The position numbers and the translations under genes are program-made. The notes under the pieces were generated by a model. That model was not told where the DNA came from and ran no database searches. It worked only from the letters and a program-made list of their open reading frames with translations. Below are positions 36,089 to 38,706 of a stretch of 38,706 nucleotides of DNA, piece after piece. How positions within the stretch are numbered: position 1 is the stretch's first letter; every line of letters starts with the position of its first letter. This DNA comes from Butyrivibrio sp. GTDB taxonomy: Bacteria > Bacillota > Clostridia > Lachnospirales > Lachnospiraceae. The stretch is taken from positions 1 through 38,706 of the forward strand of contig SVGB01000024.1 of assembly GCA_015056565.1 (NCBI GenBank), written 5' to 3'.

Positions 36089-36838
36089 ATGAATTCAACA
36101 AGTGGTGTTTACCATGATGATAGTCATGGAGAAGAATTAAAAAGAGGAATAGCAGGCATCAATATCTGCGAGGAATGCGGCGGATTCTGTACTCAGAACG
36201 TTCCGCTGATGGAAGGGCTTCCTGTGAATATTCAGGTTAGTCTGATGGAGCACTCCCTGCACGAGAGCCTTAAGAAAAACAGCTATCTGTTCAGAGAGGG
36301 AGAGGCTGTTGATTCCATCTGCATTATCAGGAAGGGAAGAGTCAAGCTCTGCAGATATGATTCCCTTGGAAGAGAGCAGATCGTAACAATCCTTGCTGAC
36401 CACGACATCATCTGGGAAGGAATGTTTTTGGACGGCAGTATCTATCCCTATTCCGCAGTATGTCTTACCAATGCATCTATCTGTCAGATACACAGAGACG
36501 ACTTCATCAAGGTTGTCAATGATCCGGCAGCAGCCATGAACACTATCATTCTTCTTAGTAAAAAGCTTCATGATGCCAACGAAAGAAACATGCTCCTTTC
36601 AACCAAGGACCCAATGGCAAGACTTGCGGGATTCTTGATGTACAGAGTTGACAGAAGCATTGATGAAGATATTATCCTAAAGCTTGATGACATTGCAGCA
36701 AGCGTAAGTTTAAGGACAGAAACAGTTTCAAGAAAGCTTCGCGAAATGGAGAAAAAAGGCCTTATTGAAAGGCTCGGACATGCAAGGATAAGAGTACTGG
36801 ACAGAGATGCATTAAGGGATCTATATGTATCACAATGA
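36089..36838 (+). CDS. Crp/Fnr-family regulator with FNR-like cysteines
   Basis: 249 residues. A cyclic-nucleotide-type sensor domain (about 45-160: SYLFREGEAVDSICIIRKGR, ILADHDIIWEGMFLDG) precedes a C-terminal winged helix. Its recognition helix, LRTETVSRKLREMEKKGLI, keeps the E-x-x-S-R pattern of FNR, which reads TTGAT half-sites. The N-terminus has C27, C30 and C34, and C132 in ASICQIHRDDF aligns with the place of Cys122 of E. coli FNR, so a [4Fe-4S] oxygen-sensing cluster is plausible. Spacing of the N-terminal cysteines differs from E. coli (3 instead of 5 residues between the last two). Last gene before the terminator at 36938. Confidence 0.9.
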   Translation: MNSTSGVYHDDSHGEELKRGIAGINICEECGGFCTQNVPLMEGLPVNIQVSLMEHSLHESLKKNSYLFREGEAVDSICIIRKGRVKLCRYDSLGREQIVTILADHDIIWEGMFLDGSIYPYSAVCLTNASICQIHRDDFIKVVNDPAAAMNTIILLSKKLHDANERNMLLSTKDPMARLAGFLMYRVDRSIDEDIILKLDDIAASVSLRTETVSRKLREMEKKGLIERLGHARIRVLDRDALRDLYVSQ

Positions 36839-36863
36839 AAAGTGGAGTCACTAGGGACTTGAG

Positions 36864-36882
36864 GGTTCAAGTTTCCGTAAGC
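36864..36882 (+). repeat. Left copy of an 18-19-base edge repeat
   Basis: GGTTCAAGT, two T residues, then CCGTAAGC. The same two blocks with a single C between them occur at 38403-38420, where they terminate the four-helix-bundle gene. Its left half is also part of a local hairpin, ACTTGA-GGGT-TCAAGT. It lies 26 bases after the FNR-like gene, in the segment before the terminator. Confidence 0.5.
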
Positions 36883-36937
36883 GCACCACTGTAGATGCTG
36901 GTAAATAAGCGTGTTGCAACTTCATATGGATTCATTT

Positions 36938-36968
36938 ACACACCGGAATGTGTTACCGGTGTGTTTTT
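36938..36968 (+). terminator. Intrinsic terminator of the transporter-FNR operon
   Basis: A perfect 9-bp stem, ACACACCGG (36938-36946) with CCGGTGTGT (36956-36964), closes a 9-base loop and is followed by TTTT. The 100 bases between the FNR-like stop and this stem hold only the edge repeat and no gene. Confidence 0.9.
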
Positions 36969-37037
36969 GTGTCTAATCAAGGAATGATGGCCGCGCCCGG
37001 TTCCCGACACCTTCCCCAGCAAAGCGATCTTTTGGGA

Positions 37038-37082
37038 AAAATTCGGCTAAAATCTGATTGAATCAGATTTTGGCCGAAATTT
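37038..37082. repeat. Near-perfect 45-base palindrome
   Basis: Arms of 22 bases (37038-37059 and 37061-37082) are centred on a single G at 37060, with one mismatch (37041/37079) and one T-G wobble (37048/37072) when folded as RNA. The core is CTAAAATCTGATT and its mirror. A-rich bases to the left and T-rich bases to the right would suit a bidirectional terminator, but an operator or element end is equally possible. Nothing else was recognised in 36969-37139, a non-coding stretch. Confidence 0.75.
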
Positions 37083-37139
37083 GTTCACAAAGTAAGTAAT
37101 TGGATTGCGTAAAAAGTATTTCCAAAGGCGTGAATAATA

Positions 37140-37182
37140 TTGTGATAGCTACGGATTAATTGTAAGATAACATTTGTGATAG
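37140..37182 (+). promoter_or_regulatory. Promoter of the BRO-N gene with a repeated TTGTGATAG element
   Basis: TTGTGA (37140-37145), 17 bases, then TAAGAT (37163-37168) gives a start near 37175. TTGTGATAG occurs twice, at 37140-37148 over the -35 and at 37174-37182 at the predicted start, 34 bases apart. Such a pair could be a repressor site, fitting autoregulation of a phage-type gene (inference). Confidence 0.5.
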
Positions 37183-37210
37183 TTTACACGAAAGGATGCT
37201 TTGGTTTTAT

Positions 37211-38131
37211 ATGAAAGCATATGTATATAGTAAAAATCAGACTCGTGCGATTGATATAGAAGAAGATAAAGATCTTGCTAAGGAAGAATTTGAATTCTTT
37301 GACGATCAGACTGTGAGAAAAGTATGGCACATTGAAGAAGAAGAGTGGTATTTCGCAATCTTTGATATTGTAGCCGTCCTGACGGATAGCAATGATCCTA
37401 AGCAATATATAAAAAAGATGAGAACCCGTGATAAAGAACTCGATTCGAAGTGGGGTACAATTTGTACCCCTCTTCCGATGATCGCACATGACGGGAAGAT
37501 GCGCCGAATTCAGGCATCAAACGCTGAAGGCCTGTTTCGCATTATACAGTCGATCCCTTCACCTAAAGCAGAACCCTTAAAAGTTTGGCTTGCAAAGGTT
37601 GGCGCGGAGAGACTGGATGAATATGCAGATCCAGAAAAAGCCATTGACAGAGCGGTTGCCACATATCAGGCAAAGGGGTATTCGGATAAATGGATTTCGC
37701 AGCGCCTAAGGGCGATAGAGATACGCAAGGAACTGACTGATGAATGGAAGAATTCCGGAATAGAAGATTCCAAGGATTTTGCAATACTGACGAATCTGCT
37801 GACCGCTGCATGGTCCGGGAAAAGTGTGAAAGCGTATAAGAAACTTAAGGGATTACACAAGGAAAATCTGCGCGATAACATGACCAACACTGAGTTGGCA
37901 TTAAATCTGCTCGCCGAGGTATCAACTACCGAAATATCCCGTACCAGGAAGCCAAAGGGAATGGACGAGTCAAAGGAAGTCGTTCTTTCCGGAGGCAAGA
38001 TAGCAGGAAATGCACGAAAAGAACTTGAAGAGGAACTTGGCAGAAGTGTTATATCTTCTTCGAATGCTACAGATCCTGAAGCTCTTGACGATACAACATC
38101 ACCCGATACTGATAAAAACGAAAATGTATGA
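37211..38131 (+). CDS. BRO-N domain (prophage antirepressor-like) protein
   Basis: 306 residues from the ATG at 37211. An ATG at 37196 is in frame, but it overlaps the only RBS (GAAAGGA at 37190-37196), so the later start is preferred although the spacing is long. The N-terminal about 110 residues match the BRO-N fold: VRKVWHIEEEEWYFAIFDIV, AVLTDSNDPKQYIKKMRTRD, and NAEGLFRIIQSIPSPKAEPL followed by KVWLAKVGAERLDEYADPEKAI. The C-terminal half is helical and ends in an acidic Ser/Asp/Thr-rich tail. BRO-N proteins are DNA-binding antirepressors of phages and mobile elements. Codon use is less biased than in the core genes, with AT-rich flanks, as expected of acquired DNA. Its stop overlaps the next start (ATGA). 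Confidence 0.85.
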   Translation: MKAYVYSKNQTRAIDIEEDKDLAKEEFEFFDDQTVRKVWHIEEEEWYFAIFDIVAVLTDSNDPKQYIKKMRTRDKELDSKWGTICTPLPMIAHDGKMRRIQASNAEGLFRIIQSIPSPKAEPLKVWLAKVGAERLDEYADPEKAIDRAVATYQAKGYSDKWISQRLRAIEIRKELTDEWKNSGIEDSKDFAILTNLLTAAWSGKSVKAYKKLKGLHKENLRDNMTNTELALNLLAEVSTTEISRTRKPKGMDESKEVVLSGGKIAGNARKELEEELGRSVISSSNATDPEALDDTTSPDTDKNENV

Positions 38132-38418
38132 GCACAAAGCAATCAGAATTATCGGTTATTACAAAAGCAAAGAATCTTAGCAGTTATATATTCACGATAA
38201 CCCGGAAATCTCCAAAGCAGTTTCGATTTACACTTGTTGCAAGACTGCAGAACTATTCTCTTGATATCATAGAGCACATTTACAGGGCTAATGATACTTA
38301 TGTCAGACCCGGAGACATAAAGAAAGCAGATATGCGCCGTGACAGCCAGGCGGAAGCGATGACATACTGCAGATTACTGACACATGTAGCACAGCTGTCA
38401 ATGGTTCAAGTCCCGTAA
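38128..38418 (+). CDS. Four-helix-bundle (bAvd/S23-like) protein, probably C-terminally truncated
   Basis: 96 residues, starting inside the preceding stop (ATGA overlap, so translationally coupled). ITKAKNLSSYIFTITRKSPK, QFRFTLVARLQNYSLDIIEH and IYRANDTYVRPG match the four-helix-bundle proteins that accompany diversity-generating retroelement reverse transcriptases in Clostridia. As I recall them these run to about 115-125 residues, continuing after the position of LLTHVAQLSM with a fourth helix. Here the frame ends VQVP and TAA within the edge repeat at 38403-38420, so about 20-30 residues seem lost. A partner reverse transcriptase would be expected downstream, but none lies in the remaining 288 bases. 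Confidence 0.72.
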   Translation: MSTKQSELSVITKAKNLSSYIFTITRKSPKQFRFTLVARLQNYSLDIIEHIYRANDTYVRPGDIKKADMRRDSQAEAMTYCRLLTHVAQLSMVQVP

Positions 38419-38420
38419 GC
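38403..38420 (+). repeat. Right copy of the edge repeat
   Basis: GGTTCAAGT, C, CCGTAAGC, matching 36864-36882 apart from one base of length and the junction. It coincides with the point where the four-helix-bundle frame loses similarity to its family. The 1.5-kb interval between copies holds the palindrome, the BRO-N gene and the Avd-like gene. Confidence 0.5.
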
Positions 38421-38553
38421 TCCATTATTTAAAATAGATACTTTAATATGAGGAGTAATCAAGTAGTTTCATAAGCTACAAGGGGGATTTTGAGGATTAT
38501 TGTATTTATGATGTAGCTGGTTAAGAATGCTATGGATTTTAAGAATGGTAAGG

Positions 38554-38584
38554 GCTCTAAAGCATGACGCTTTGGGGCTCTTTT
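38554..38584 (+). terminator. Candidate intrinsic terminator behind the BRO-N/Avd-like pair
   Basis: GCTCTAAAGC (38554-38563) pairs with GCTTTGGGGC (38569-38578) as a 10-bp stem using two G-U pairs, with a 5-base loop, followed by TCTTTT. It would end the BRO-N transcript. The flanking stretch 38419-38706 has no convincing gene; it contains a GTAGTTT/AAGCTAC hairpin (about 38465-38481), a GCATGAAA direct repeat and the palindrome CGCTAGCG near the right edge. Confidence 0.65.
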
Positions 38585-38706
38585 ATGTGCAAAAGCTCTT
38601 AAAAGTGCATGAAAACGCATGAAATAGGGCGCTAGCGTAAATTTTCACTCGGATTAAATAAAACACAAGAGAACACCAAAGTCTGATAAAGTTAAAGGCG
38701 ACTAAA

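Noticed and set aside
36864..36890. A tRNA 3' end, because TTCAAGT with a following CCA looks like a T-arm and acceptor
   Set aside because: The T-stem does not pair, and no matching acceptor 5' strand (GCGCTTA-like) or D and anticodon arms lie upstream. The same holds for the copy at 38403. Kept only as a repeat.
36835..36894. A 19-codon reading frame overlapping the FNR-like stop by ATGA
   Set aside because: Too short, no recognisable product, and it only crosses the repeat hairpin. Overlap by chance is likely.
38419..38706. Template repeat or reverse transcriptase start of a retroelement at the right edge
   Set aside because: No repeat of about 100 bases matching elsewhere in the window and no RT motif; the region holds a terminator and short repeats only.
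1..38706. CRISPR array, rRNA genes or intact tRNA genes
   Set aside because: No regularly spaced repeats, and no rRNA or complete tRNA cloverleaf was seen on either strand.

Overview
The window reads as a chromosomal segment of an anaerobic Clostridia species, most likely a Lachnospiraceae of the Butyrivibrio/Pseudobutyrivibrio/Roseburia type. This is inferred from gene content and style: a YesM/YesN-type two-component system beside a carbohydrate ABC transporter, the hprK-murB-rapZ-whiA-HPr cluster, AGGAGG-like ribosome binding sites, intrinsic terminators with clean U-tracts, and a strong TCA/CTT/GCA codon bias in the highly expressed genes. No rRNA, tRNA, CRISPR array or complete insertion sequence was seen.

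Layout. (1) 1-1122: 3' two thirds of ATP-dependent PEP carboxykinase and a bidirectional terminator. (2) 1125-13706: a uronate-oligosaccharide locus. A sensor kinase and AraC-type response regulator (minus strand) diverge from a lipoprotein solute-binding protein, two permeases and a heparinase II/III-type lyase. A second promoter region then precedes a GH88-type unsaturated glucuronyl hydrolase, a DUF2264 protein and a discoidin-like protein. The enzymes lack signal peptides, so oligosaccharides are probably imported and broken down inside the cell. No transporter ATPase is encoded here. (3) 13813-16203: a lipoprotein joining a HAD phosphatase to a histidine acid phosphatase. (4) 16288-22298: ftsH (minus) divergent from pyrG, then uvrC, which may be leaderless. 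(5) 22371-27360: hprK, a ROK sugar kinase, murB, rapZ, whiA and an HPr paralogue with Glu at position 15 (Crh-like), linking carbon control, glucose phosphorylation and envelope synthesis. (6) 27400-32375: a possible small RNA, then a 1260-residue diguanylate cyclase with an ECF-S-like membrane domain, a sensor propeller and a second degenerate GGDEF-like domain, followed by a GNAT protein. (7) 32392-36968: an operon with a structured leader: Na/Pi cotransporter, serine beta-lactamase-family protein, NUDIX hydrolase and an FNR-like regulator with Fe-S type cysteines. (8) 36969-38706: an accessory segment with a 45-base palindrome, a BRO-N antirepressor-like gene translationally coupled to a shortened four-helix-bundle (bAvd-like) gene, and a short repeat at both edges. 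It resembles the front end, or a remnant, of a diversity-generating retroelement or phage-type locus, but no reverse transcriptase, template repeat or integrase is inside the window.

The least ordinary items are the BRO-N/Avd-like pair with its edge repeats, the diguanylate cyclase fusion, the HAD-histidine phosphatase fusion, the Glu15 HPr, the leader upstream of the phosphate transporter, and the dyads and direct repeats in front of the GH88 operon. All domain assignments come from reading motifs; no database search was run.
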